Assembly (NCBI GenBank): GCA_050283925.1
Contig: JBNOAI010000012.1
Span: 62,001-126,000, forward strand
Length of the DNA: 64,000 bases
Origin: ZC4RG25 sp023428365
GTDB taxonomy: Bacteria > Pseudomonadota > Alphaproteobacteria > Rhizobiales > Hyphomicrobiaceae
Direction: 5' to 3'
Each line of letters begins with the position of its first letter. Position 1 is the stretch's first letter. A program made the translations under genes and the position numbers. This document shows positions 55,415 to 64,000 of the stretch, in pieces. A model generated the notes under the pieces. That model did no database searches and was not told where the DNA came from. It saw only the letters and a list, made by a program, of their open reading frames with translations.

Positions 55415-55606
55415 ATGAAAGCCTATATCGCGAGAGACGAGAGCGGCGCCGTGACGAGCGGCTGGCTCCTGCGTAACGGAACCGAGATCCACCCGACGCT
55501 GTGGCGCCTACGGCGCACACAGATCGAAGAAGTCGTCGCACAGGAGGCGAGCGTTGAAACAATGCTCTGCAACGCCTCCCGCAAGGAAGCGCAACCCCGT
55601 CGATAA
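55415..55606 (+). CDS. Small basic hypothetical protein, 63 residues
   Basis: ATG 55415 has AGGAGG five bases upstream, one of the best ribosome sites in the window, and the gene ends 30 bases before a strong terminator. The protein begins MKAYIARDESGAVTSGWLL and is rich in Arg and Glu. I do not recognise a family. It lies 39 bases after the exported VOC gene and is probably cotranscribed with it. Confidence 0.7.
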   Translation: MKAYIARDESGAVTSGWLLRNGTEIHPTLWRLRRTQIEEVVAQEASVETMLCNASRKEAQPRR

Positions 55607-55635
55607 CGTCTCCTTACTGACGGGCTTGTAAAGCA

Positions 55636-55665
55636 AGAAAGCCGCAGCGTTCGTTGCGGCTTTCT
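55636..55665. terminator. Bidirectional intrinsic terminator
   Basis: AGAAAGCCGCA (55636-55646) pairs perfectly with TGCGGCTTTCT (55655-55665), eight-base loop, flanked by T-rich sequence on the plus side. It separates the VOC unit from the convergent BcsS-like gene. Confidence 0.88.
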
Positions 55666-55690
55666 GCATTTTCGAAATAGGTGCTCGAGC

Positions 55691-56569
55691 TTACTTCAGC
55701 GGGGCGCGGTTTTCACCGAACGCCGTGCGCAGCTCAATGGTCGCATAACCACCCTCGGCGCCGAACTCACCGGCAAAGCTCTCGTTGGAGAACTGATAGC
55801 CCGCCGATCCGATGAGCGTGCTGTAGGTGGTGCCGAACGGGATATCGACCTTCAAGAAGCCGCCGACACGCTGAGCGTCGCCGGAGTCGTCACCCAGCGC
55901 CCAGACTTCAGGGCCGAACGTGAAGCGACCGAAGTCGTAGCCCAACCGGCCGAGGGCGTAGTAGCTCTCGAACGCCGTTGAATAGGTGCCTTCCAATGCG
56001 AAGTAGATCGGGCGGTTATCGTTGCCGTTGGTTTCGATGCTGGCGCCGACCTTCAGGCCCCATTCATTATCGGTACCGCGACCACCTATGCCGAGCACTT
56101 CCCCGTCAGGGAAGAAGATCGCGGTTGCCTTGCGCTTCTGATATTCGGCGCCAAGCATAACGGCGATATCTAATCCTCCGCGGACCCACATGTAACCGAG
56201 CATGAGGTCACCGGTCCAATAATCACCGTCTACCCTCAACCTGCCAGGCCCCTCAATGCTGTCAACGAAGCTGGTAGAATCCTCGTAGCTGCCGTACGAA
56301 CCGTAGATCCGGCCGAAGAAGCCATCGCGGTTGAAGTCGCGATTGAATGAGAAATAAGCGCCCGTATAGCTCTCCCAGGCGCCATTCGTGATCTCACCGC
56401 CAGAAACGGTCACGACCGAGTAGACGACGTCGCCATTGGAGTCGACGTACGGGGTATAGTCCCCCTTAGATCCACCCAGGTCAGCGGCCTGAGCAGGCAT
56501 GGAAAGCGCGGCGCCAACGCCGAGCGTGGCAGCGAGTGCCAGTGCAAATTTCAGTTTCGGCATAGCCAT
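55691..56569 (-). CDS. BcsS-like outer-membrane protein
   Basis: A 292-residue exported protein with a Sec signal (cleavage after AQA) and a beta-rich, aromatic-rich body ending in an amphipathic strand. Segments AYFSFNRDFNRDGFFGRIYGSY and GDLMLGYMWVRGGLD are like the cellulose biosynthesis protein BcsS of rhizobia and relatives. GGGGAGG lies five bases before ATG 56569. No bcsA or other cellulose genes are near, so a role in cellulose export is not supported by context. Confidence 0.7.
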   Translation of the reverse strand: MAMPKLKFALALAATLGVGAALSMPAQAADLGGSKGDYTPYVDSNGDVVYSVVTVSGGEITNGAWESYTGAYFSFNRDFNRDGFFGRIYGSYGSYEDSTSFVDSIEGPGRLRVDGDYWTGDLMLGYMWVRGGLDIAVMLGAEYQKRKATAIFFPDGEVLGIGGRGTDNEWGLKVGASIETNGNDNRPIYFALEGTYSTAFESYYALGRLGYDFGRFTFGPEVWALGDDSGDAQRVGGFLKVDIPFGTTYSTLIGSAGYQFSNESFAGEFGAEGGYATIELRTAFGENRAPLK

Positions 56570-56860
56570 TGCGGCCTCCCCATTAGCCGGTAAATCCGTG
56601 CGGTCTTATCTCCCTCATTAGCTGAGTCGCGCCTTAACGAGACGTAGACGAATGCGCCTATTTGGATGGGTGTGATGGAACCGCAACAGATTTGGCGCCC
56701 AAATCGGTGAGTTCCGCATGATCCCGAGTTTTTTTGCTGTGAGTTGGCTGCACATCAACGCGCGCCAAGCCTTGCGAGCAGGTGGGCTCACCGCGAAATG
56801 CGCAGAGTGATTCGGCAGATTAGGATATCAAAAGCCGCGATGAAGCGTGGCTCGCAGATG

Positions 56861-57103
56861 TCAGTTCCCAGCCATTTCACGCTGAGGTGCAGCAGGGGCC
56901 TTAAGGGTCTTGAGCGCCGCGAGCGCCAACGGGCTCAGGCCAGCGCCACCCTCCGCGACGTGCGCCAGGATCTGTCGGCGCATACGGGGATCCCAGAACT
57001 GCTCGATGTGGCTCGCGACCTGCGGCAGACCACGCTCCGTACCTTGCGCCTCAAAGAACTTGGCGATCTGGTTCGCCATCATCACCAGCTTCTCATGCTG
57101 CAT
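56861..57103 (-). CDS. fdsD: Formate dehydrogenase delta subunit
   Basis: An 80-residue protein matching FdsD: KLVMMANQIAKFFEAQGTERG, HIEQFWDPRMRRQILAHV and LSPLALAALKTL. In Cupriavidus and Rhodobacter this small subunit accompanies assembly of NAD-dependent molybdenum formate dehydrogenase. Its start overlaps the fdhD stop by eleven bases, so it is the last gene of the operon. Confidence 0.93.
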   Translation of the reverse strand: MQHEKLVMMANQIAKFFEAQGTERGLPQVASHIEQFWDPRMRRQILAHVAEGGAGLSPLALAALKTLKAPAAPQREMAGN

Positions 57104-57941
57104 GGCCGACTTTGCCTTTATCCGATGAAGCTGAGTGCGTCAGCCCTTGAATGCGATGTGCGTGAGTGAAGACCTCGAAGCTGTCCGTCCGCGCGACCGC
57201 AACCAGGGTAATTCCTGCTGCCTCTGCCGTCTTCAATGCCAATGCCGTCGGCGCGGAGACGGCGACGATGATCGGCGCGCCCAAAACGGCAACCTTATGC
57301 ACCATCTCGACCGAGACGCGGCTCGTCAGCAAAACGACGCCGCTGGTCACGTCCACTTCAGAACGCCGGAGACGGCCGATCAACTTGTCGAGCGCATTAT
57401 GACGACCAACGTCTTCGGCCACCGCGACCAAGCCGTCCTGCTTGTTCCAGAAACCTACCCCGTGGACGGCATGAGTTTCCTGATTGAGCAGTTGAGCGGG
57501 CGCGAGCGCGGCCATCGCGGACGCAACATCCTTCGCCGTGACGGTTGTCGGCGCGGTCACGGACGGGTGCTCCGGCAACGCCGCTTCCAGGCTCTCGACC
57601 CCACACAGCCCACACCCCGTAGGCCCGGCAATCCGCCGCCGACGATCGACGAGATCACGGGCGCGATGCTCCGCCAGCCACATCCGCAGTTCGATGCCGC
57701 TGTCTTGCTCGATGACCTCGATGCTCTCGATCTCCTCCGGACGTGAGATTACCCCTTCGGTCAGGCTGAAGCCGACCGCGAAGTCTTCCAGATCCGACGG
57801 CGAAGCCATCATCACAGCATAGGTCGAACCGCCGTAGACCAGCGCAACCGGCACCTCCTGGGGAACCCGCCGCTCACGCTGCGACGTCTCTCCTTGCGGA
57901 GAGACCTTCACGCAACGGACTGAGACAGAAGGCTCCGTCAT
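57093..57941 (-). CDS. fdhD: Formate dehydrogenase accessory sulfurtransferase FdhD/FdsC
   Basis: A 282-residue protein with the conserved pair Cys110 and Cys113 (GCGLCG) and EDVGRHNALDKLIG. FdhD-type proteins deliver sulfur from a cysteine desulfurase to the Mo-bis-MGD cofactor, which formate dehydrogenase needs. It lies four bases after fdsA and overlaps fdsD. Confidence 0.95.
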   Translation of the reverse strand: MTEPSVSVRCVKVSPQGETSQRERRVPQEVPVALVYGGSTYAVMMASPSDLEDFAVGFSLTEGVISRPEEIESIEVIEQDSGIELRMWLAEHRARDLVDRRRRIAGPTGCGLCGVESLEAALPEHPSVTAPTTVTAKDVASAMAALAPAQLLNQETHAVHGVGFWNKQDGLVAVAEDVGRHNALDKLIGRLRRSEVDVTSGVVLLTSRVSVEMVHKVAVLGAPIIVAVSAPTALALKTAEAAGITLVAVARTDSFEVFTHAHRIQGLTHSASSDKGKVGHAA

Positions 57942-57945
57942 TCTG

Positions 57946-60825
57946 CTATTCCGCAGCTTCCGCGATCACGATGCGACGGCTGGCGCGCGAGAATTCCTCA
58001 TACTCTTCCTGAGAAAGCGTCGGCCCGTTCGATGGGCTGACCTGCACCGCCGTCACCTTATATTCAGGGCAGTTCGTCGCCCAATCCGAATAGTCGGTAG
58101 TGACGAGATTGGCCTGCGTCAGCGGATGGTGGAAGGTCGTATAGACTACACCCGCCGCAACACGGTCGGTGATCTCCGCCCGCAGCGCGGTCTCGCCAGC
58201 ACGACTGGCAATCCGAACCCAGTCGCCGTCCTTGATGCCGCGCTGCTCCGCATCGTGCGGGTTGATCTCGAGGCGATCCTCCGCGTGCCACACGACGTTC
58301 TCGGTGCGGCGCGTCTGGGCACCGACGTTGTACTGCGAAAGAATGCGCCCGGTGGTGAGAAGAAGCGGATAACGCGGTCCCGTCCGCTCGTCCGTGGGCA
58401 CGTACTCCGTGACCATGAACTTGCCCTTGCCGCGGGCAAACCCGTTGATGTGCATCACCGGTGAACCCAGCGGATTGGCCTCGTTGCACGGCCACTGCAC
58501 GGAGCCCATCTCCTCGATCTTGGCGAAGCTCACGCCCGCGAAGGATGGCGTCAGCTTGGCGATCTCATCCATGACTTGGCTGGGATGCGTGTAGTTCCAG
58601 TCGAGCCCGATGGCTTGGGCAATCAGCTGCGTGATCTCCCAGTCGGCCAGCCCGCCGTTGCGCGGCGTCATCACCTTGCGCACGAGTTGGATGCGCCGCT
58701 CCGCGTTGGTGAACGTGCCGTCCTTTTCCAGGAACGTCGAACCCGGCAGGAACACGTGCGCGTAGTTGGCCGTCTCGTTGAGGAAGAGGTCGTGGACAAC
58801 CACGCACTCCATCGCGCCGAGCCCCGCCGACACGTGATGCATGTCAGGATCGGATTGCAGAATGTCCTCGCCCTGAATGTAGATGGCCTTGAACGAGCCC
58901 TCGACGGCGGCATCCAGCATGTTCGGGATGCGCAGCCCCGGCTCCGGGTTGATCGGACGTCCCCACAGCGCCTCGAACATCGCACGCGTCGCCTCGTCGG
59001 AGACGTGGCGATACCCCGACAGTTCGTGCGGGAATGATCCCATATCGCACGAGCCCTGCACGTTGTTCTGGCCACGCAGCGGGTTCACACCGACACCCGG
59101 ACGTCCGAGGTTGCCGGTGGCCATGGCGAGGTTGGCGATCGCCATCACCGTGGTCGAGCCCTGACTGTGCTCGGTAACGCCGAGGCCGTAGTAAATCGCC
59201 GCGTTGCCGCCGGTCGCATACAGCCGCGCCGCCGCGCGAATCTCGGCCGGATCGACGCCGGTATATTGTTCGACGGCTTCAGGCGAATTGCGCGGTTCCG
59301 CGACGAACGCTGCCCATTCGGCGAAATCGTCCATCTCGCAGCGTTCGCGCACGAACGTCTCGTTGACCAGACCTTCGGTGACGATCACGTGTGCAATCGC
59401 GGTCAGCACCGCAACGTTGGTGCCCGGCTTCAATGGCAAATGATGCACGGCCTTGATATGCGGTGACTTCACCAGATCGATCCGGCGTGGATCGATGACG
59501 ATCAGCTTCGCGCCCTGGCGCAACCGCTTCTTCATACGGCTGGCGAACACCGGATGCCCGTCCGTCGGGTTCGCGCCGATCAGCAGCATGACATCGGCCT
59601 GCTCGACCGAGTCGAAGTCCTGCGTTCCGGCAGACGTACCGAAGGTCGTCTTCAAACCATACCCGGTCGGCGAGTGACAAACGCGCGCGCAGGTGTCGAC
59701 ATTGTTCACGCCGAAGCCAGCACGGATCAGCTTCTGGACCAGGAAGGTTTCTTCATTCGTGCAACGCGATGAGGTGATGCCGCCGACCGCATCGCGGCCG
59801 TATTGATACTGGATGCGCTTGAATTCGGAGGCGACACGTCCGATCGCTTCTTCCCACGTCGTCTCGCGCCACGGGTCAGTGATCTTCTCGCGCACCATCG
59901 GCTTCAGGATGCGTTCCTTGTGGGTGGCGTAGCCCCATGCAAAACGCCCCTTCACACAGGAGTGGCCACGATTGGCCTTACCGTCCTTGTACGGCACCAT
60001 GCGCACGACTTCCTCGCCGCGCATCTCTGCCTTGAATGCGCAGCCGACGCCGCAGTAAGCGCAGGTCGTGACAACCGAGTGCTCCGGCTGGCCGATCTCG
60101 ATCAGGCTCTTCTCGCTCAGCGTCGCTGTCGGGCACGCCTGGACGCAGGCGCCGCATGAAACGCATTCGCTATCGAGGAAATTCTCCGACATGCCCGGCG
60201 ACACGCGGCTGTCGAAACCGCGACCGGAAATTGTCAGCGCAAAGGTGCCCTGCACTTCCTCGCAAGCGCGGACGCAGCGATTGCAAACGATGCACTTCGA
60301 GGGGTCGTAAGTGAAATACGGATTGCTCTCGTCCTTCGGCATCCACTGGTCGTTGACCTTGCCACCGGCCTTCGCAAACACGTGGTTGGCGCCGTCGTAG
60401 CCATAGCGAACGTCGCGCAGACCAACCGCGCCCGCCATATCCTGCAACTCGCAGTCACCGTTGGCGGCACAGGTGAGGCAATCGAGCGGATGGTCGGAGA
60501 TGTAGAGTTCCATCACGCCGCGGCGGATCTGCTTCAGCCGATCCGACTGCGTATGCACGACAAGGCCGTTCATTGCCGGCGTGGTGCAGGATGCGGGCGT
60601 GCCCGCACGGCCCTCGACTTCGACCAGGCACAGGCGGCAGGAGCCGAACGCTTCGATGCTGTCGGTTGCACAAAGCTTGGGGATCTGTGTACCCGCCTCC
60701 ATGGCAGCGCGCATGATCGACGTGCCCTCCGGCACAGTGATCGGCTTGCCGTCGATGGTCAGTGTGACGGTTTTCTCCGACCGGGAGGCAGGCGTTCCGT
60801 AATCAATCTCTTCAACGAGTGCCAT
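57946..60825 (-). CDS. fdsA: NAD-dependent formate dehydrogenase alpha (molybdenum) subunit
   Basis: A 959-residue catalytic subunit oxidising formate to CO2. An N-terminal [2Fe-2S] domain (Cys52, Cys63, Cys66, Cys80), a HCCC cluster region (about 112-125), two [4Fe-4S] ferredoxin motifs (178-188 and 221-231) and a further [4Fe-4S] motif (CAYCGVGC, 255-262) precede the bis-MGD domains. Cys383-His384 in CARVCHSPTG are the Mo-ligand cysteine and its catalytic histidine; it is a cysteine, not a selenocysteine, enzyme. Cytoplasmic, with FdsB and FdsG as NAD-reducing partners. Confidence 0.96.
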   Translation of the reverse strand: MALVEEIDYGTPASRSEKTVTLTIDGKPITVPEGTSIMRAAMEAGTQIPKLCATDSIEAFGSCRLCLVEVEGRAGTPASCTTPAMNGLVVHTQSDRLKQIRRGVMELYISDHPLDCLTCAANGDCELQDMAGAVGLRDVRYGYDGANHVFAKAGGKVNDQWMPKDESNPYFTYDPSKCIVCNRCVRACEEVQGTFALTISGRGFDSRVSPGMSENFLDSECVSCGACVQACPTATLSEKSLIEIGQPEHSVVTTCAYCGVGCAFKAEMRGEEVVRMVPYKDGKANRGHSCVKGRFAWGYATHKERILKPMVREKITDPWRETTWEEAIGRVASEFKRIQYQYGRDAVGGITSSRCTNEETFLVQKLIRAGFGVNNVDTCARVCHSPTGYGLKTTFGTSAGTQDFDSVEQADVMLLIGANPTDGHPVFASRMKKRLRQGAKLIVIDPRRIDLVKSPHIKAVHHLPLKPGTNVAVLTAIAHVIVTEGLVNETFVRERCEMDDFAEWAAFVAEPRNSPEAVEQYTGVDPAEIRAAARLYATGGNAAIYYGLGVTEHSQGSTTVMAIANLAMATGNLGRPGVGVNPLRGQNNVQGSCDMGSFPHELSGYRHVSDEATRAMFEALWGRPINPEPGLRIPNMLDAAVEGSFKAIYIQGEDILQSDPDMHHVSAGLGAMECVVVHDLFLNETANYAHVFLPGSTFLEKDGTFTNAERRIQLVRKVMTPRNGGLADWEITQLIAQAIGLDWNYTHPSQVMDEIAKLTPSFAGVSFAKIEEMGSVQWPCNEANPLGSPVMHINGFARGKGKFMVTEYVPTDERTGPRYPLLLTTGRILSQYNVGAQTRRTENVVWHAEDRLEINPHDAEQRGIKDGDWVRIASRAGETALRAEITDRVAAGVVYTTFHHPLTQANLVTTDYSDWATNCPEYKVTAVQVSPSNGPTLSQEEYEEFSRASRRIVIAEAAE

Positions 60826-60831
60826 TTTTTA

Positions 60832-62409
60832 TTACTCCGCGGCTTGAGGCATGCGGGAGGAGCGACGGAAATCGTCAGGGAAATGCTTGATCGCGCTCAT
60901 GACAGGATATGGGGTGAACCCACCCAAAGCGCAAAGCGAGCCGAACTTCATCGTGTTGCAGAGGTCGGTAACGAGCGCGAGATTGGTCTCGGGGCTGCCC
61001 CCGGCCATGATCTTTTCGATCGTCTCGGCGCCGCGCGTCGAACCGATCCGACACGGCGTGCACTTGCCACAGCTTTCGATGGCGCAGAACTCGAATGCAA
61101 ATTGCGCCTGCCGTGCCATGTCTGCCGTATCGTCAAACACCACCACACCACCGTGACCGATGAGACCATCGCGGGCGGCAAACGCTTCATAATCGAATGG
61201 CGCATCGAACATGGCGCGCGGGAAATAAGCTCCTAGCGGCCCGCCGACCTGGACGGCCTTCACCGGGCGACCGCTTGCCGTGCCGCCGCCAACCTCGTCT
61301 ACCAACTCGCCCAGCGTGACGCCGAAGGCGGTTTCATACAGCCCGCCGTACCGGATGTTGCCCGCGAGCTGGATCGGCATCGTTCCGCGTGAACGGCCCA
61401 TTCCGTAGTCGGCATAGGTTTTGGCGCCTGCTGATAGCACGTAGGGCACCGTCGTCAGCGTCAGTACGTTATTGATCACCGTCGGCCGCGCGAACAAGCC
61501 CTTGTGCGCAGGCAGCGGTGGCTTTGCGCGCACAAGACCGCGACGGCCTTCGAGGCTTTCCAGCAGCGCCGTTTCCTCGCCGCAAACATAGGCGCCGGCA
61601 CCTGTACGCACTTCCAGGTCGAACGTCTTGCCGCTGTCAGCAACGTTCGCGCCCAGCAGCCGCGCCTTGCGGGCGATGGCAATCGCGGTCTTCATCGCCG
61701 CGATGGCGTGTGGATATTCGGAGCGGACGTAGATGTATCCCATGGTCGCGCCAACCGCGAGACCGGCAATTGTCATGCCTTCGATCAGCAGGAAGGGATC
61801 ACCCTCCATGATCATACGGTCGGCGAACGTTCCGCTGTCACCTTCGTCGGCATTGCAAACGATGTACTTCTGATCCGCTGCGGTATCGTGAACCGTCTTC
61901 CATTTGATGCCGGTTGGGAAACCCGCGCCGCCACGCCCGCGCAATCCGGATTTCGTGACCTCGTCGACAATGCCCAACGGTGAGAGGGAAAGCGCGCGTT
62001 CCAGGCCCTTATATCCGCCATGTGCGCGATAATCGTCGAGCGACAGCGGATCGATCAGACCGCAGCGCGAGAACATCAGCCGCGTCTGCCGCGCCAGGAA
62101 ATTGATCTTCTCAACGGCTCCGACCGATTTCGGATGCGCGAGGATGGTTTGCAAGTCGCCGCTGATCAATGCTGCGGTCAGCCCGGCATTCAGATCCGAG
62201 ATATCCAACGGGCCAAGCCCATAACGGCGCCTGCCATCAACCTCGATTTCGACCAGCGGCTCGAGCCACATCATGCCGCGAGAACCGGTGCGCACGATAT
62301 CGACCGGCCGCCCCGCAGCCATGACCGCACGGGCCAGTGTCGCGGCGATATCATCGGCCCCTACCGCGATCGCCGCGGCGTCCTTGGGAATGTAAAGCCG
62401 GATGGTCAT
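60832..62409 (-). CDS. fdsB: Formate dehydrogenase beta (diaphorase) subunit
   Basis: A 525-residue NuoF-like subunit with a short N-terminal thioredoxin-like domain (residues 1-90). SGLRGRGGAGFPTGIKW is the FMN/NADH site, and SCGKCTPCRIGSTRG with TDLC ligates a [4Fe-4S] cluster. ATG 62409 overlaps the fdsG stop (ATGA) and has GGAGG upstream; the longer frame to 62637 runs antisense-free through fdsG and is spurious. It passes electrons from FdsA to NAD+. Confidence 0.95.
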   Translation of the reverse strand: MTIRLYIPKDAAAIAVGADDIAATLARAVMAAGRPVDIVRTGSRGMMWLEPLVEIEVDGRRRYGLGPLDISDLNAGLTAALISGDLQTILAHPKSVGAVEKINFLARQTRLMFSRCGLIDPLSLDDYRAHGGYKGLERALSLSPLGIVDEVTKSGLRGRGGAGFPTGIKWKTVHDTAADQKYIVCNADEGDSGTFADRMIMEGDPFLLIEGMTIAGLAVGATMGYIYVRSEYPHAIAAMKTAIAIARKARLLGANVADSGKTFDLEVRTGAGAYVCGEETALLESLEGRRGLVRAKPPLPAHKGLFARPTVINNVLTLTTVPYVLSAGAKTYADYGMGRSRGTMPIQLAGNIRYGGLYETAFGVTLGELVDEVGGGTASGRPVKAVQVGGPLGAYFPRAMFDAPFDYEAFAARDGLIGHGGVVVFDDTADMARQAQFAFEFCAIESCGKCTPCRIGSTRGAETIEKIMAGGSPETNLALVTDLCNTMKFGSLCALGGFTPYPVMSAIKHFPDDFRRSSRMPQAAE

Positions 62410-62870
62410 GCCCCGGCCTCCTTCAACATGGCGTCGAGCTTGGATGCCGTAACGCGCCCGACAATACGCCCATCGATCATTGCCGACGGCGCCGTTGCGC
62501 ATAGCCCCAAACAGTATACCGGTTCGAACGTCACCCGACCATCGGCGCTGGTGTTTCCGCATGCAATGCCGAGGCGGCCTTCGACGTGCGCGCAAAGCGC
62601 ATCCGAACCCATCGACTGGCATGCCTCGGCCCGGCACAGCTTCAACACGTGACGCCCGGCGGGTTCACGCCGGAAGTCGTGATAAAACGTCACGACTCCG
62701 TGAACCTCGGCACGTGAAAGATTGAGCGCCTCAGCAAGAGCCGGGACGACGTCCTCGGGCACACATCCAAGATCTTCTTGCAGCTGATGAAGTATCTCGA
62801 TCAGGGCATCGGGCCTATGCCCGTGCTCGGCTGCGATCTGGCGTGCAGTGTCTGCTGCTGTCGCGTCCAT
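62406..62870 (-). CDS. fdsG: Formate dehydrogenase gamma subunit
   Basis: A 154-residue NuoE-like [2Fe-2S] thioredoxin-fold protein: HQLQEDLGCVPEDVVPALAE, CRAEACQSMG and YCLGLCATAPSAMIDG hold the ligand cysteines. First gene of the fdsGBA-fdhD-fdsD operon, preceded by a 110-base region with two inverted repeats. Confidence 0.95.
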   Translation of the reverse strand: MDATAADTARQIAAEHGHRPDALIEILHQLQEDLGCVPEDVVPALAEALNLSRAEVHGVVTFYHDFRREPAGRHVLKLCRAEACQSMGSDALCAHVEGRLGIACGNTSADGRVTFEPVYCLGLCATAPSAMIDGRIVGRVTASKLDAMLKEAGA

Positions 62871-62920
62871 GGTTCCACATTCGAGTCATTCCAATCTAGA
62901 CAAGATTGCGCAGGCTGCTC

Positions 62921-62956
62921 TGGTATACCAATCGGTTGTTCTGATTGTGTGATCAG
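62921..62956 (-). promoter_or_regulatory. Inverted repeats upstream of fdsG (candidate LysR-regulator sites)
   Basis: TGGTATACCA (62921-62930) is a perfect ten-base palindrome. CTGAT-N6-ATCAG (62941-62956) is a second dyad. Both lie in the only gap between the regulator gene and fdsG, the expected place for promoter and activator sites. Assignment is inference. Confidence 0.45.
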
Positions 62957-62980
62957 GGTGGTCGATGGTGCAACGCAACA

Positions 62981-63892
62981 TCAGCGCCGCGTAGTTGCAG
63001 GCACCTCTATACCGTGGGCGCATTCGAACACCGCCTGGACCAGCGGTGATACGGGGTCGCGATCGACGGCCACCAATCCAACAGAGTGCTCGACCACGGG
63101 ATTAACGAGCGGAACCGCCCGCATATCGGACATCGGCCCGAGAATTTGCAGGAAATACTCCGGCACGATGCTGGCCAGGCCCATCAGATGTACGTTCGAG
63201 CACAGGTTGATAACTGAGTTCGTTTCCAACCTTGGCGTCGGCACGTTGTTGGCTGTGCGAAAGGCGCGGTCGATGATCCGGCGGTTCTGCATATTGGGTG
63301 TCAGCAGACAAAGCGGCTGCCGTGCGGCATCGGCCCACGTCACGGATTTTCGATTGGCAAGTTCATGGTCGGCACGAACCAACAGGCAGTACCGCTCCAT
63401 GTAAATCTCTTCCGCGCGCATCCCCTCGATCGGCTCGTTGTCGAGATAGGTCAGCCCGACATCGATCGAGAAATCCTCCAGGTTTCGAAGGATGTCGACC
63501 GAGCTTTGCGACAGCACCGTCAACTCGATGCCGCCGTGCCGATCCTGAATCGCCTTGCTGATGAGAGCTGCCATCGGAAGCGCGGCCGGAATCACGCCCA
63601 GCGACAGGCGTCCGAGCAGCGTGCCCTTGGTGTTGCGGAGCTTGGCAATTTCCTGCTCCAGGGACGACCAGTTATCCAGGATCGCGTGCGCCCACTTCAC
63701 GACGCGCTCGCCTTCCGGGGTCAGGCCATGGAAGCGTTGGCCGCGCTCGACGATCGGAACGCCAAGTTCCTGTTCAAGCTGACGGATGCGGCCGGACAGG
63801 GTCGGCTGCGAAACGTTGCAAGCCTTCGCCGCCCGCGTGAAGTGCTTCTCGCGGGCCAGTGCGGCCAGATACTGAAGTTGCCGAATATCCAT
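62981..63892 (-). CDS. LysR-family regulator, probable activator of the fds operon
   Basis: A 303-residue LysR protein: winged helix (FTRAAKACNVSQPTLSGRIRQLEQELG) and a periplasmic-binding-type effector domain (LSLGVIPAALPMAALIS, VGLTYLDNEPIEG). It lies immediately upstream of fdsG in the same orientation, unlike the divergent layout common for LysR pairs. It resembles FdsR-type formate regulators by position. Formate or molybdenum responsiveness is not shown by sequence. Confidence 0.9.
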   Translation of the reverse strand: MDIRQLQYLAALAREKHFTRAAKACNVSQPTLSGRIRQLEQELGVPIVERGQRFHGLTPEGERVVKWAHAILDNWSSLEQEIAKLRNTKGTLLGRLSLGVIPAALPMAALISKAIQDRHGGIELTVLSQSSVDILRNLEDFSIDVGLTYLDNEPIEGMRAEEIYMERYCLLVRADHELANRKSVTWADAARQPLCLLTPNMQNRRIIDRAFRTANNVPTPRLETNSVINLCSNVHLMGLASIVPEYFLQILGPMSDMRAVPLVNPVVEHSVGLVAVDRDPVSPLVQAVFECAHGIEVPATTRR

Positions 63893-64000
63893 GGGTCGTG
63901 GGCATCTGCCTGAGAGGCGGCTGAAACGGCGCCTGATCTATTCGGCAATCATAGCATCCGCGACGCGCGATTGAGAGCCCCTGCGACCGGCAGTGCTGCC

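Noticed and set aside
60832..62637. Longer fdsB start at 62637
   Set aside because: The extra 76 residues read through fdsG out of frame; ATG 62409 has a ribosome site and the family's N terminus.
1..64000. CRISPR arrays, tRNA or rRNA genes, insertion sequences and prophage
   Set aside because: I looked for repeat-spacer patterns, cloverleaf arms with CCA-type ends, transposase motifs and integrase genes and saw none. A dedicated tRNA scan was not possible.

Overview
This window reads as chromosomal DNA of an alphaproteobacterium, most likely in the Hyphomicrobiales. Supporting signs are the moderately high GC content, the Paracoccus-like nasTS-plus-assimilation layout, fdsGBACD formate dehydrogenase, a BcsS-like outer-membrane protein, and many TRAP and Tat-dependent binding proteins. 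The genus cannot be fixed from the sequence. I saw no rRNA, tRNA, CRISPR array, insertion sequence or phage module.

Layout. 1-10377: nitrate assimilation, nasT (cut by the left edge), nasS, then a sigma-54-type promoter, a two-hexaloop ANTAR target RNA and an intrinsic terminator, followed by a nitrate transporter, nirB, nirD, nasC and cysG. 10378-12523: a poorly conserved patch with a small winged-helix-like protein and a nucleotidyltransferase. 12524-17537: dctP-dctQ-dctM TRAP transporter with a tartrate/malate-type dehydrogenase. 17893-20002: an orphan HlyD-type adaptor and chrA. 20142-23360: a second TRAP system whose receptor gene is convergent to its permeases. 23649-30066: mixed metabolic genes, an SH3 protein, a VOC protein and a DrrAB-type ABC exporter. 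30299-41945: a probable catabolic island with a LacI regulator, an oligopeptide/dipeptide-type ABC importer with a fused double ATPase, a crotonase, an SDR, an FAD oxidoreductase and an Asp/Glu-racemase-family protein. 42175-45970: a DUF937/PRC-barrel protein, an MFS carrier and HMG-CoA lyase.

46044-54517 is the most unusual part. It holds a 1382-residue adenylation-carrier-membrane protein with the architecture of epsilon-poly-lysine synthetase (Pls), divergent from a lysine 2,3-aminomutase homologue that keeps the lysine-reading aspartates, an Sfp-type phosphopantetheinyl transferase, a membrane-anchored dienelactone-hydrolase-like protein and a C45 (penicillin acyltransferase-like) Ntn-hydrolase. 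The adenylation pocket, read by eye, resembles known lysine pockets. Together they suggest a locus that makes and processes a lysine or beta-lysine polymer or conjugate.

54789-64000: an exported VOC protein with a 63-residue basic protein, a BcsS-like outer-membrane protein, and the NAD-dependent molybdenum formate dehydrogenase operon fdsG-fdsB-fdsA-fdhD-fdsD preceded by a LysR regulator. Intrinsic terminators separate most convergent units. Two substrate-binding-protein genes are followed by strong intercistronic stem-loops that probably raise receptor expression over the permeases.
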